Assembly: GCF_030463535.1 (NCBI RefSeq)
Contig: NC_132878.1
Location: 28,040,761-28,104,760, forward strand
Direction: 5' to 3'
Source of the DNA: Salminus brasiliensis
Lineage: Eukaryota > Chordata > Actinopteri > Characiformes > Bryconidae
Length of the DNA: 64,000 nt
The translations under genes were made by a program, and so were the position numbers. This document shows positions 1 to 13,398 of this stretch, one piece after another. Each line of letters opens with the position of its first letter. Within the stretch, counting starts at the first letter, position 1. The notes under the pieces were generated by a model that saw only the letters and a list, made by a program, of their open reading frames with translations, was not told the origin of the DNA and did no database searches.

Positions 1-1295
1 TGTGGAGGTCCTTTTATAAATGACTAAGCCAGACTATAACACTTACACCACCATGTTTTACAAATGATTGTTTCAATAAAGGCTTGGAGGTAATTCTGGC
101 TCCAAACTTTGCTTTTGCCTTTGCTCTGCTACAAGTTAATCATGCTCGCAAATGTCCACAACAACACCTTTCTTTGGGTTCTTTTTAAATACATCTAAGC
201 AAAGTGTATTATATTTTATTATTATTAGCTGTGGTGTTTGGTAAGCTAATCAGTTATCTCTTTCTTCTTAATAATGTTCCAAATAGTTGATTTTGGGAGG
301 CCTAAAGCGTGGTTGATGTATTTCACTGTTCCTTGTTTCTAACAGTTAAAGGTTGTCCTCATGCTGACAAACAACAAGGGCTGACTCCAAATTTGATCAA
401 AAGCCTAGATTTAAGAATAGATACTCAAAGCTCTCTACCTGCACTAAGGACAAATAATAAACAATTAAACACACCTGGGTAATCACATTATGGTGCCTTG
501 AAATGGTGTGTGTGTGTTTACAGCTAGTGGAAGTGTCTGTAGTGAACATGTGGCTTTCTGACCCTTCATTAGCACAGTCAGCCTCTAGGCTAACTCCGTT
601 TTTTTTCCTTTAAAGTGTGTGTGAAGCTGTGAGCCTTTGAGTATGTGCAAGTGCCTGAGGGGAACATCCAGGACCCACACTGGCCCCAAACACACACACA
701 CACACCTTAAAGCAATAGACCTCCGGCACACATCGACAGCACATATCAAAGCGCAGTCCTGATTCAGTGTGGAATTGCCGATACTCGTGATGAATATGTA
801 CGACACCAAGTGATTTATTTATTCCATCCGCCTTTAATCTTCTGGGAGTTTGGCTCAGGCTTAAATTATTCAGCTCTGTCTCAAATCTGCATTTACATCA
901 AATTCCAACTTTCAGAAAAGCGTGAGAACCCGAAACAAGACGTTCAGTTCTGACTGACATCTTCAGAATCTTCACTCTAAACAAATATTCTCATGTTCAC
1001 TTTCTTGCTGTCTAATGGGCTGCATTTTCTCACTTCAGATATGCTGTTTATGACTAGCACCTGAAAGCTTGACAGTGACTGACACTTAAGCACTTTTAAA
1101 TCTTGCTTGTTTGTCATCTGTTTATATGTCACTAAACCTTGCAGGGTTTTTTTATTCTGTAAAGTACTGTGTAAAAACATGGGATTTTTTCATCAAGTCG
1201 GGAATGCTTAAAGATTTTAGTACATCTTTCAGGTTGAGTTTTTCTGGTCACTTGGATTTTTTACTGAGGTTTGATAGTGTTTGTTTTCTGACTTG

Positions 1296-2060
1296 ACTTG
1301 ATCTCAGTGGAATTTGTACTCAGACTTTTCTTGGCTTCAAGACTATCTGTACTTCTGGACATCTGTGGACTTCTCTTGATCTCTATAGTGTTTGTACTCA
1401 AACTTGTCTTGATCTTAAAGGAGTTTGTACTCTGACTTGTCTTGGTCTCAATAGTGTTTGTAGTCAATCTTCTCTAGATCTCCATAGTATTTGTACTCAA
1501 ACTTCTATTGATCTCTATAGTGTTTGTACTCAAAGCTCTCTCGATTTCCATAGTGTTTGTACTCAAACTTCTACTGATCTCCATAGTGTTTGTACTCAAA
1601 CTTCTATTGATCTTGATGGTGTTTGTATTCAAACCTCTCTTGCTCTCTGTAGTGTTTGTACTTAAACTTCTATCGCTCTCGATGGTGCTTGTACTCAGAC
1701 TTCTCTTGATGTCCATAGTGTCTGTACTCAAACTTGTACTCTGGCTTTTTTGGTCTTGGATTTGACAGCATTTGTACCTAAACCTGTCTTTGATAGTGTT
1801 ACCATTTTTTTGTATTGGACATAGTAGTATTTGTATTCAGATTTGTCTTGACCTCAACAGTGTTTGTACTTAGGCTTGTCTTGGACTTGGCAGCGTTGTA
1901 GTTGTAGTTGGACATGGTCTTGATCCTAATAGTGTTTATACTCTAAATTGTCATGGTCTGAATAGTGTTTGTCTTGTTCTGGACTCATACTGTTTTGGAA
2001 TTGATAGTGTTGGTATTCACACTTGGCTTGGTCTTGATAATAATCAAAACTCTCAATTGA
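1296..2060. repeat. Degenerate 33-bp minisatellite
   Basis: Units resemble TCTCCATAGTGTTTGTACTC plus AAACTTCTATTGA and recur every 33 bp, best between 1460 and 1740 and decaying on both sides. Because 33 is a multiple of three, both strands stay open and translate to 11-residue repeats (minus strand RSLSTNTMEIN). This is array translation, not a gene. Confidence 0.9.
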
Positions 2061-4379
2061 GCTGGTGCTTTTTTAGTCTTGGCTCTCTTTAGACTTTGTC
2101 TGGACTCAATCTGGTTCAGTCATAGGCCCAGTTCACCCATGGCATCAATATGTGTCCTGGTTCATCCAATCATAAGTGGCCAGCAGAAAGTACAGGTGTG
2201 AACAGCTATGCGTTTTAGTAATCATTTGTTATTGGATCACCTGAGACACATGTTATACCAGATATGAACGGGCCATAGTCTTGAATTTGTCTTCGATTTG
2301 ATGAAGATGATCTTGACTACAGCCCTGACAGCAGCAGATTTCCATGTCAATCAAATGACCCCTTCCTGTTAAAGTAAGTGAATCCACTGTGAGCCATATC
2401 CTAGAGATTCTCTAATGAAGTTGTGAGAAGTTATGCCAGTTGTGTCTGTTATTCATAGTATATTGTCTTGTGTCTTGCATGTTGTTTTGTTTATGAAAAA
2501 TTATTCATATTATTTTTTCTGCTCTGTAATGTGCTGGGTATTGACATATAATCCTATAAACTAAATCTATTTTTATTACATCCTATTATCATTCATTTTA
2601 CTCTTGACATCATGTGATGAAACCTCTATGGAGGAAATCAGAGCAACAGTCGAACACTTAAACATTGTGTGCATGTGTGCATGTGTGTGTAGTCTGTAAT
2701 TGAAGCAGGGCTCCCCTGCTTGGCCTCATTATCTAGTGATTCAGAGAGGTAATGACTGTGTGTGGTGTGTGTACTCAGTTAGGGTGATGACATTCATTCT
2801 GTGTGTCTCCACTCTATTTAAAGAGTTGGAGTTCATTGTGATTTGTTTACACACTTCAGTGCTGTGTTTTTTAGTATTCGAGTATGTGTGTGCATTATTT
2901 CAGCAACATTCAATTTTGTAAAGTGCTTCCTGTGATTATGGTTAGGTTTATTACATATAGCATATGTGTCATTGTTTCATATATATACAGTTTGGAGGTT
3001 TACTTACTAATTTGGAGGATTACCTGCTAATAAATGTGTCTGCAATGTAAACCAAAGGATTACTATGTTAAAGTATTGTAATCTAAATACGTTCCTTTAC
3101 TTTTGGACTATTTGTGTTTTTAAAGCCAAATGTTTGAATAAAGACAAAATAAAAACACAAAAATCCACACAAAACTGTCCTGTGTGTACCAACTATCAAA
3201 CAATCACTTGTCTACATCAAAGAATCTCATGTTCACATCAAATAAATCATATGTCCACTTCTTATATACACCATTTACTGCTGGATCAAAACCTAATTTC
3301 CAAAATGGGAACTTCACATGGCAAGAAAAAAAAATCCTACATTTTCAAAGTTAATGTACCTTAATGTACTAATGTTTCATTTATCATAAAATGTTCAAAC
3401 ATCTGTCTGAAAGAAACAGTTTAAACCAGTATTAATTCCATGTTCATATCAAGTGATCCTAATTGGTTTATGCTGGTCTGGTTTGCTGGCATATGCTGTT
3501 TTTTGTAGTAGGGCAGTGTGCAAACAATTACCGAAAACAAAATCATTTACTTTCTGTAAAAGTGAAATCAAAAAAGTTCTTCAAAAAAAATGTCAATTAA
3601 ATAAAATGAAAACCACTCTTGTCAAAAAAGCCAAATTACATTGACCATGATTTCATTTATAAAAGCAAAAAAGAGCCAAACATCCAAGAGGCTGAATATT
3701 TTTTTTATCATAATACAGCTGTCATAGCTTGTTCACATGGATTCAATTGTGCATCACTGGTCTGTGTGGGCACAAGTGTTCGTACCTCCAATTTAAATGG
3801 TTTTGAAATGTTATCTGTAAAAGTGAATGATGACCTGAATTCCAAACACAGTTAACTTAAAGATTACTCATTTCTTGAATATTTTTAACAAGATTTTCTT
3901 TTCATATTTTGCAGTTTCAAAATAAAAAAGAATCTGAAGCAAAATATTGTTTATTCTGCATGGTCAATGTTTAGTAACACCCCCTTTGGCAAGCATCACA
4001 GCTTGTGAATGTTTTTTGTATCCTTTGTAGCTAAGAGTATTGTCTTTTTGAAGCACATGATGAGACATTGATGTAATGACGTCTTGCATCACAGTTTACA
4101 GTTCTGTGTGGACCAATTACTTAATATCTTTGCTTTGCCAGATATAAAAATATTAGACAAATTTTAGACAAAGAAAGTCTTTAGGGCATGGAACAAGAGT
4201 GTGTTGAGGAGAGTACAGAAAGCAAATTAACATTAAGGAAGCCAAGGAACAGTTAATCTTGAGACCAAACTAGAGCAGCAGAATGTATGTGTGAGGTGTG
4301 GAGAGGCCTAAACTACATCTCAGGCTTCAACCAATGCAGATCCAGATCAGTGTTGGACAACGGGTTTAAATAATATCTT

Positions 4380-5760
4380 TTTTTATGGTTTGATAAAGGC
4401 TCCTCTTCTGCTCCCTTGTCCTCTACACCGTCTCTGTCACCTTCGCAGCTTAACACATTCACAAAACAACAGCAGGGAAAACTCCCAGTGTCTCTTTCTT
4501 TCACCCCAAACATTCACACCTCTGATGACCCGCAGCCACTAACTGTGACAAACAACAATCTCCACCCCAGCACTCCTGAGGGGTCCAGCAACACTAGAGC
4601 TATTTTCACTGCTGACCAGGTGAAGAAGTAACTGAAGAAATTCAAACAGAGCAAAGCTACAGGACCAGATGGCCTTGAGTTGAAAGTACCAAGGCTTTGT
4701 GCTGAGCAGCTGTGCGAAATTCTTCAGTGCATCTTTGACCTGCTGCAGTCTTGAAAGAGATCTAGTCCAGTGGAAAACTTGTGGTCTTGTTCCCAAGAAA
4801 ATGCACACTCTGACATCCCACCTAATGAGGACACTGGAGAGGCAGGTTCTGGCTAAGCTGAGACCACTGGTCAGACCAGCTCTTGATGCTCAGCAGTTTA
4901 CATATCAGGATGGTTTTGAAGTGGATGATGAAGTCATCTACCTGCTGGACAAATCATACACCCAGACACTACAGGCGTCACTGAGAAAATAATGTTCTTT
5001 GATTTCTCCAACATAGACAGCACTGCCCAGGACTGTTGCAGGTGGATGGATGAATTTATTATCTCATGGATAACTTTCTGGACTGGTCAACCTCCATTTG
5101 TGCATGGACACCAGGGCTCTATTCCTGTTCAACCTGAGTCATGTCATCTACATTTACAAATTCTCTGATTACATGGCCATTGTGGGGTGTATTAGAAAAT
5201 GACAGGATGACAAATACAAGATGCTGGTAAAGAACTTGACTATTGTAAGAGAATCTGTAAAAATAAGAAGACTTCAAGAAGTCCAAACCTCCCCTGTCAC
5301 CTGTCACATTGATAAAGTTGACATGGATCTGGTTGGGACATACAAGAACCTTGGTGTTCACTTGGACAACAAACTGGACTGGCATTCTAACACCTATGCA
5401 GAAAAGAAGAAAGGCCAGAGTTGTCTGTAGATTCTGAAATGGCTTTGGTGTGTGCACAAAACTCCTTTGGACATTCAACCAGTCTATTGTGCAAATGCTA
5501 TCTTCTAAGCAGGTGTGTGCTGGGGCAAAAAACTGATCAAGCTGATTAAAAGGGCTCCCAGGATGTTGTGGCAGAAAAAAAGAACTTTCAATAAGCTGCC
5601 AACCATTTTGGACAATACCTCACACCCCCTGCCATCAACACAGGGGAAACAGAGAAGCACGATTGGTGGTATACTGATACAGCCATGCTGTGTTGAAGAG
5701 AACCATGTGAAATCATGAAAGAAGGTTCTCCAATGAATCTGCAGTATGGACAGGGATAAA
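4380..5760 (+). pseudogene. Degenerate L2-clade LINE reverse transcriptase
   Basis: Plus-strand fragments across frames resemble an L2/CR1-type RT of fish: KATGPDGLE near 4650, SHLMRTLERQVLAKLRP near 4820, VDDEVIYLLDKSY near 4925, MFFDFSN near 4993, FSDY-MAIVGCI near 5160 and NLGVHLDNKLDW near 5350. The C-terminal end RAPRML...LDNTSHPLPS follows at about 5550-5640. Several stops and frameshifts interrupt it, and the catalytic F-x-D-D-like motif has lost its second Asp (FSDY), so it is dead. No endonuclease domain was recognised upstream. Confidence 0.85.
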
Positions 5761-6201
5761 TTCTACTGAATGAATGTTAATTAACCTTCTCTTGACATAT
5801 GCTGTGCTGCATTCTATACCCTGTTACTGTTGCCAAAACTTAACTGTTATGACACTCTTACTTTCATTGTGTGTTGTAGACTTTTAACATTGCTGCTACT
5901 TTCAGTAATATGTTTTTGTAGATCAGTTCACCTTCTACTCACTTAACCGTTCACAGCAGCAAACATATTGACCAGGGGTGACCATAATATTGTCAGTGAC
6001 ATACAAATCCCCTTGTAGACATCAATGTAAAAAGGTTGCTGCCCTTATCCCAAATATGTGACACAATAACAATCCTGCTTGTTGAACAGACTGTTCAGTA
6101 GTGAAAAATGTACAAAAATAGAGAAAATGGGTTTGAGTGACAGCAGTGATTTACTTACACATTTCTTCTTAATTTTATACAGTATATAATATGGATAAGT
6201 G

Positions 6202-6232
<31 letters not shown>
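6202..6232. repeat. (GATA)n microsatellite
   Basis: Seven to eight perfect tetranucleotide units, directly preceding a TIR-type element. Confidence 0.95.
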
Positions 6233-6233
6233 C

Positions 6234-6626
6234 TAAAAGGTGGACCTACTAGGTAGGAGTGTCTAATAGAGTGGAGAGTGAGTGGACACAGTGTTTAAAC
6301 ACTCCAGCAGCATTGCTGTGTCTGATCCTTTTGAACCAGTGCACACTACAATGAACCAACACTCACTAACATGCCACCACCATGTCAGTGTCCCTGCAGT
6401 CCTGAGAATGCCCCACCACCCAAATAATACCTGCTCTGTAGTTGTCCTGACCATTAAAGAGCAGGGTAAAACAAGGCTAACAGTCTTGTCTGCAGAGAAA
6501 GTCTGCAGAGAAACAGATGGACTACAGTCTGTATTTATAGATCTGCAAAGTGATCCTATATGGTAAGTGGAGCTAATATAATGGACAATAAGGAGATATG
6601 GTTAATGTCATGGCTTATTGTATACT
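6234..6626. mobile_element. Non-autonomous TIR-type DNA element, AGCCATAACATTAAAACC family
   Basis: The sequence has the layout of a very common fish interspersed repeat: TAGGTAGGAGTGTCTAATAG, a motif with CAGTGTC.CTGCAGT.CTGAGAATG, CCACCACCCAAATAATACCTG, AGAGAAACAGATGGACTACAGT, then an end resembling TTAATGTCATGGCTTATTGTATA, which is the degraded TIR. No coding capacity is evident. Other pieces of this family lie near 25008, 27745, 26300, 29389-29750 and 57190. Confidence 0.7.
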
Positions 6627-7889
6627 ATATATATATATATAGACTTTGTGTGCTGAAAGTGTATTAAACAAACTTGTTGCTGTGTGAGGTTGCATGAGTG
6701 TACATTCTGTCCTAACTGCTCTGAAGTGATTTTAACCTGATTTGGCACTGAACATGCTGCTGAGTTGGTCTTACGTCTTTCTGGACCAACAAAATCCAAA
6801 AATGGACCCATAAAGATTTGATGAGGATCTGATGAGGCTATAAAATTTGAGTGAGATAAGGGAGGGAATTTTACCTTAAAGTCAAAGTAAAGTGTCAAAG
6901 GTTTAGACACAAACTTACTCGCAAACTTACTTCCCTTTAGTTTTACTATTTCAGAAGGTATTATGACTTCAAGCACAAGCAGGTCTAAAACTCTGAAGTA
7001 GTAGATTATCATGCACTCATTAAAAGGGTTCTTCAAGAACCATGATAACTCAAAGAACCTTTTGGCTGCTCAAATTGTTGTGTTAAAAGTCTTTATATAG
7101 CACCAAATGGTTCCACTACTCAATACTACACAGAACTTCTTTTGCTTAGAATGTAGATGAAATCATCCATGTTAGCACTGCAGCAGTCTTTTGTAGATGT
7201 TCTTGTGTTTCAGCATCCAGCACACCTGAGCCATCTAATATAGTCTTACAGCCCTTTATGACCTGACTCAGGTGTGCTGGAGCTCCAGTAGAACTGACAT
7301 ATTGACTGGCTTTACAGAACTGGACTAGGGAACTCCAGCAGATGGACAGTTTTAAAGGGAAAGCAGTCCTACAAACTGGCATTATTCCATGGCTACGATT
7401 ACATCATCAGACATTATTGGACATCTTATAGCCAATCTTTTCTAATTAGATTCGAGTCACTTTCATATGTGGTCCTATATCTAATAACATAAATGTGAAC
7501 GGTCAGATCGGGTTTCATGCATCTTTTTGCCTGTATGCATTTGAGCACTGGCAGCACAACAAAACATCAGTGGAGTAGAGGAACGGTTTCCATTCTTGGT
7601 GACAGAGGAGACGTGCATAATTGTATCTTTGTGTGTACATGTGCTGTTTCAGGGACAGATTTGTTTACGTTGCAAACAGATACAGGACATTTATGAATCC
7701 TAACGATCAAGATAGCCGAATCTGAGCGCAGCCTAAATATCCATTTCTGTCATATGCAAACTTAGATAGGTTAAATGTTTCTAAATGTACGGTTTCCTCC
7801 ACAGTTCATTCAGTCAATATGTGGAAACTACAGGACCAGTTCAGAATTTGTCGTAATGAACATAATGAACTATGAATACATTTACATAT

Positions 7890-8036
7890 CTACCAATTCA
7901 GCCAACAGCAGTTTAGCCCCACCTATTCAGCCAACAACAGTTTAGCCACACCCATTTAACCTACAGTAGTTAAGCCCCAACAATTTAACCTACAGTAATT
8001 TAGCCTCACTCCGTCAGCCAACAGCAGTTAAGCCAC
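7890..8036. repeat. Short minisatellite, about 34-38-bp units
   Basis: Four to five imperfect copies of a unit resembling CAGCCAACAGCAGTTTAGCC plus CCACCTATT. Confidence 0.8.
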
Positions 8037-8464
8037 CATTTTTGAATAATACAACCAAGACAATTATTTTGTTAAAACAGCCTCAGTTCTTAATGGCATT
8101 TATTCCACATTATGTTGGAAACATTTTAGTCCACTTTGACATGAGCTTTTGGCACTTGTGTTGCACCATGGTCCTGGAGGTACATTGTTTAGTTTCACTG
8201 TGTACTCTTTATATAGTTCAAATGACTTGACTTGACTTGACTTGACTTAACATGACTGCTTCACACAATTAGATTTTTTAAGAGCACTGTCATGCTGCAA
8301 ATTTTAACCACATCTCAAATGTGTTCTTTTGTATTCCGTTCTGATAACTAGGAAGAATGATTTATTGTCATGTTTCAAAGGAAGTAGCCATTAGAAGAGG
8401 GTCATGGTCAGCAACAATATTTAAATAAGCTGTGGTATTCAAGTTTTCCTGTTCACCACAGTCG

Positions 8465-8832
8465 TACAGAGATGTTATCTGAGTACTGTAGCATTTCTGT
8501 CAGGTCGGACCACTCTGGTCATTCTCTGCTGACCTCTCCAATCAACAAGGCATTTCTGTCTGCAGAACTGCTACTCACCATGAAGTCTGCTATGCTGAAA
8601 ATCCCAAGAGATCTGCAGTTCTAGATATACTCAAACCAGCTTGTTTGGCAATGACAATTACACCATGCTCAAAGTCACCCAAAATCACTTTATGTCCCCA
8701 TTGATGATGAAAACATTACATGAACTTGCTGTCCCAGATCTGCAGGATTTTATGCAGTGCACTGCTGCCACGCAATTGGCTGATTAGATAATTGCATGAA
8801 AGAGTAGGTGTACATGTCTTCTTAATAAATCA
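8465..8832. mobile_element. Non-autonomous DNA-repeat fragment
   Basis: It contains GACCACTCTGGTCATTCTCT, GCTGACCTCTCCAATCAACA, the phrase ATTGGCTGATTAGATAATTG and GTACATGTCTTCTTAATAAA, a known fish repeat of the 'cacctgttcctaataaagtggcc' type. A related end occurs at 39368-39395 (ACTGGCCACTTTATTAGATA). Confidence 0.65.
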
Positions 8833-8909
8833 AGTGTATAGAAGTTTCACAGGCACTTTTCTATAGAAAAGTGTGTGTATGCGAGTGCGTGTGTGTGTGT
8901 AGTACTTAC

Positions 8910-8981
8910 AGTACTGTTAAAGAAGTGCAGTTTTTAAAACTGGATGACCACAAAGAAGAAATCCTGTTTCCTTCCAGTTCC
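8910..8981 (-). CDS. rxfp2: RXFP2-like exon 10: LRR6
   Basis: This 72-nt exon encodes [15 protein letters not shown] followed by KNCTSLTV. It matches the highly conserved DLEGN-x-I...TF..C-x-SLTVL repeat of RXFP1/2, and N-C-T is a sequon. The acceptor is TGTTCTCAG|G and the donor CT|GTAAGT. It is the last receptor exon in the window; no LRR7 exon was recognised in the 8.9 kb further left. Confidence 0.94.
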
Positions 8982-11900
8982 CTGAGAACACACACACAAT
9001 GTTTAATCCACATGCAAAGGTAAGTGAAAATGTTTTTTTCTGCACCTTTATACAATATTTGGTTCTGCTTTATTTGGATTGCCTCCAAATTCATCGCCAC
9101 ACATTCATTCTGTTACCAGGTTTAGGTTTATGAACTGTGTTAGGGTAAGAATAATGTAAAGTCCCCCCCCCCTCTTTGCAGCTTTAACAGTAGGTTTGGA
9201 ATTCAGTTGGAACTGCAGTTATTGAGTCAGCAGAGCATTGGCCACTTTTATGCACTATGCACCTCAGCACTCGGTGACCCTGCTCTGTAATCACATTCCC
9301 ATTCTCATTCTTCCACAAATTTGTGTAAAAGGCAGACTGCATGGCTAGGTGCTTGATGTTATACACCTGTGGCAATAAGATGTCTGTATAGCTCACCATG
9401 CACCACGATTTTCACCACATAATACAAAAGCAATTATGTAAATCACTTTTTAATACAGCTTAAAAAGAAGATAAAAAGTACATTAAATACAACTCACAAC
9501 CAGTTGAGTCGGGGCATCTCATAGCAGAGAGATGTCTTGGGTAGCTGCTCCACAGAATTATTCAACAGAGACCTGTAAACAGACAAACACACACACATTT
9601 TACATTTCTTTCACTCTAAAAACCCTCATATCTGAAAATACATTCTATTGAAATTACATTCATGTTGACACACCACCATGCAACCAGTCTTTTAATCCCC
9701 AGCCTCCCCTCCACCAAACCATCCCCACTCCTAACACACACAGGGCCTCGTTGTGTTCTGTGTAATGCTGTTTGGTAAAGGATGAGGCACTCACAGGAAG
9801 AATAAAGACTTCAGACCCTCAAAAGACTTCTGACGGAGAGATGTGATTCTGTTCTCATCCAGGATCCTACAAAGGCACACATAAACACATATAAACATGA
9901 AATTGTATGCTTCCCTTAAATGCATGTTTTTATAGAGAAAATATCAGCAGTAGCTGACTGAGCTCATAACTGCAATGTAAACTATCTTCTCCAGGCTCTG
10001 CCCACTAACTGGTTCTTCTATCTAATGAGAGACTGTAACACACACCTCAGTGTATATCACAATACCTACATTTAGACTGTTATTAATATTCAACCCTAGT
10101 GAGAGACTGTAACACACACCTCAGTTTATATCACAATACCTACATTTAGAGTGTTATTAATATTCAACCCTAATGAGAGACTGTAACACACACCTCAGTG
10201 TATATCACAATACCTACATTTAGAGTGTTATTAATATTCAACCCTAATGAGAGACTGTAGCACACACCTCAGTTTATATCACAATACCTACATTTAGAGT
10301 GTCATTAATATTCAACCCTAATGAGAGACTGTAACACACACCTCAGTTTATATCACAATACCTACATTTAGAGTGTTATTAATATTCAACCCTAGTGAGA
10401 GACTGTAACACACACCTCAGTTTATATCACAATACCTACATTTAGAGTGTTATTAATATTCAACCCTAGTGAGAGACTGTAACACACACCTCAGTTTAAA
10501 TAAAAGAAATGTTGGTAAATTTGCAATTTTGTGTTTTCCTCAGACATCCTTTAAAGTCTTAAAACAGTAAGACGCTCAACACTGACTGCTTTAGTCAGTT
10601 GATATTAGCAGCCTTTTCTTTTCACTAGAAGGGCAGATGTAAGTGTCTCTAAAACTTTGCCATTGACTGAAATAATATATTAAATGTGGAACAGAATGCC
10701 AATCTCAACTACAATGCAATACCACAGCTTTGTAAATTTTTGTGTCCCTTGAAATAGAAATAGAATGGAAAGGCCACCACTAGACTTTACTATAAATCAT
10801 ATGTGCAGATTAATAAACAGAATTCATTCAGTGACATCTCTAATAGGCAAATTAAAGGTTAATATTTGCACGTTTCATTTTATGTGAGATCATTTGGAGG
10901 GGATACAGGAGGATTTATTATCCCATTGTTTAGCAAATTACTATGCTAGTCATTATGGCAAAATGCAGATAAGAAGGTATCAGTGTCATATGATGGAAGT
11001 AGGCAAAAAACTGCATCTCTGTACTGAACATACACCAAATTATTACTTCTGATAATAATATGGCATTTTTTGTGTTTCACTATCAACATATAAAGCATTA
11101 CTACAAGAGTATGTAAGCATGCCACTGTTGCATTAAAACACTCTTTTAGTCTCTTTCAGTAAAGAGTTCTGACACAGAGCAGCTGCCACCACTCTCCATT
11201 TCTAACAACTGACTAAAACCTGCTTACGCTACTGCTACAGCTCACATTTACTTTCACAGTCTATCTAGAACCAACAGTAGAGTGATGCTTGTTCAGATGA
11301 AACCCCACCTACTGAAAAACAGAACTAACAACTAATTGTGTTGGTATTAGAAGTGGGTGAATCTGATTAACCTCAGTTTTACCAGTGAAGTTCCAGCCAA
11401 TGTGAGTGCTTGTTTGGCTTTATTTGCTCAGAAACCACTGAGGAAACTATTGTTCGTTTTTAGTTTTCTTCATTGTTTCAACCCTGAAGGTGATCTGTAC
11501 ACTGGGTAAATAATTATGAAAGAATTAGAAATTACTTCTTTTATTTAAATGAACTCTTTTTTTACATTGACATTCATTCAAACTTATAAACAGCTTTTCC
11601 TTCTCCTGTAAAAACTTTAAAAATGTTGGTTGTTTTTAATTGGACAGCTGCAATATAAATATATATTTCAATGCCTAAAGGTACCTCAGCACCACCTCCC
11701 TCCAGTTGTCAGGCCAAAGCTGCTTGTAGCACTTTTGCACATTCTGATTAAATCAGTATTTAGCAGAATCCTAATATAAATCTATAATGTGCATTTAATA
11801 TACATTTTTAAAGATAGCTTGTTGATCATCTAGACCATCCTTATTTGTTTTTGAGCCACACACAGAAAGTGAGATAATGGATAAAGATCGGTTTGTGACG

Positions 11901-13350
11901 ATCATGCTGTTTGAGCTGATTGTTTCTGTCTGGAGTCAGGGGCTAATCTATCTTTCTACTGTTCTGTCTCTCAGGACTGATTGTTTCCTTGCTCTGTTAA
12001 ACACTAAGGTGATTCGGTGTCTCTTCTGGGATCATATTGACTTCTTCAGTTATTAAGGATTTCACTGGTGCAATTTGCTGGAGCACAATTGCAGAAGATT
12101 ACACGCTGCGCCCCCGTCTATGTCGCTAAGAGTGTCATGACTGTGCTATGAAATCTAATTTTTACACTACTGAAGATTTTTACTTTGTATTACTGGTTAT
12201 TTCAGCGGTATTTGATCATTCCTGTATCATTTGGGAATGATATGGAACAACAGAAAACATGTGACATCAATGTTTAAGTTAATCTATGTTTTAAATGTAT
12301 ATATTGAGGTTTTTATCAGCCCAAGCAGATAATTCGACTGCCCAGTTCAGGGCTTGGTCTGGCAGGACTATGTCAAGCATGGGGGCTTTGCTGGGAAGTA
12401 ACGAAGGGTGTTTCAAACAGTTGATGTTAACCTGTGTTGTGTAGTCAGAGAATATGTGGATGAAACAGAATTGTGAATGTAGTGTTCAGTTCAGGCTACT
12501 GGAGTAAAACATTGATGGCTGCCTGTGTCTGAATACTGTACTGAAGCATCCTTCTGCCTGATCTGGTACTCATGTGGATACATCAGCTAGTTAGCTGAGA
12601 GTATGAGATTCAGATCAGCAGAATCAGACAGGAGACAGCAGACAGAAAGCAGACAGGAGAGGAAGGTCAGTAGTGGAGCTTAGGGTGAATTTGGAGGTCA
12701 TGTCTGCACTACCGATATATATATTTATATATATGTATAAATGTAAAAGCACATTTGTGTTTGGTACACTATTTCTGTGTTGTAACAATGCTTCTTGGCA
12801 ATAAATCGTATACTATTGGAAAGTCTATTAATTAAATGGTGTCAAATTTGTAAGGAACGCATTTTGCCAGATCCTCTCTGCCAATGCCGAACATCTTATT
12901 CTGCTATTGACTCGTTTAGTGTTTGGTGGACTAGATGATTGAAGTTTAAAGAAATAAGACATATTGGCAATTTAACAATTAATTCATTTAACAAACAGGA
13001 GCCTCAGTAGCGTGTGGAAGAACCATACACAACTACAACAGCCTGGCACCTCCTCCTCATGCTGTGTACCATGCCTGGTAACACACTGCTGTGGGATGGC
13101 ATCCCATTCTTCAACCATCATTTGTCGCTCTGGCACGAACAGATTTATTGCCAAGAAGCACTGTTACAACAAAGAAAAATATACCAAACACAAATTTCCT
13201 CACTTTTGTGCTAAGTTTATAATATATATTAATCATTGCTCTGTATGTGCGTGTGTGTGTGTGTGTGTGTTACTCACAGCCACTCCAGACTGCTGAGGTC
13301 AGTGAAGATTCCAGCTTTTAGAGAGGAAATTCTGTTCTGACTCAGAAATC

Positions 13351-13398
<48 letters not shown>

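Larger units (their letters stand above)
1..8909. other. Presumed receptor intron after LRR6, open to the left
   Basis: No gene was recognised here on either strand. It contains a 33-bp minisatellite, a degenerate LINE, a GATA microsatellite, two TIR-type repeat fragments, a small minisatellite near 7900 and a (TTGAC)n run at 8224-8250. No 72-nt LRR exon and no 7TM exon were seen. Confidence 0.6.

Noticed and set aside
8560..8640. Exon-like interval on the minus strand with CTGCAG before it and GTGAGTAGC after it
   Set aside because: The translation is not an LRR and the sequence belongs to a dispersed fish repeat (8465-8832).
10022..10497. CRISPR-like look of regularly spaced repeats
   Set aside because: The whole 74-bp unit is repeated, with no unique spacers, and the host is a vertebrate.
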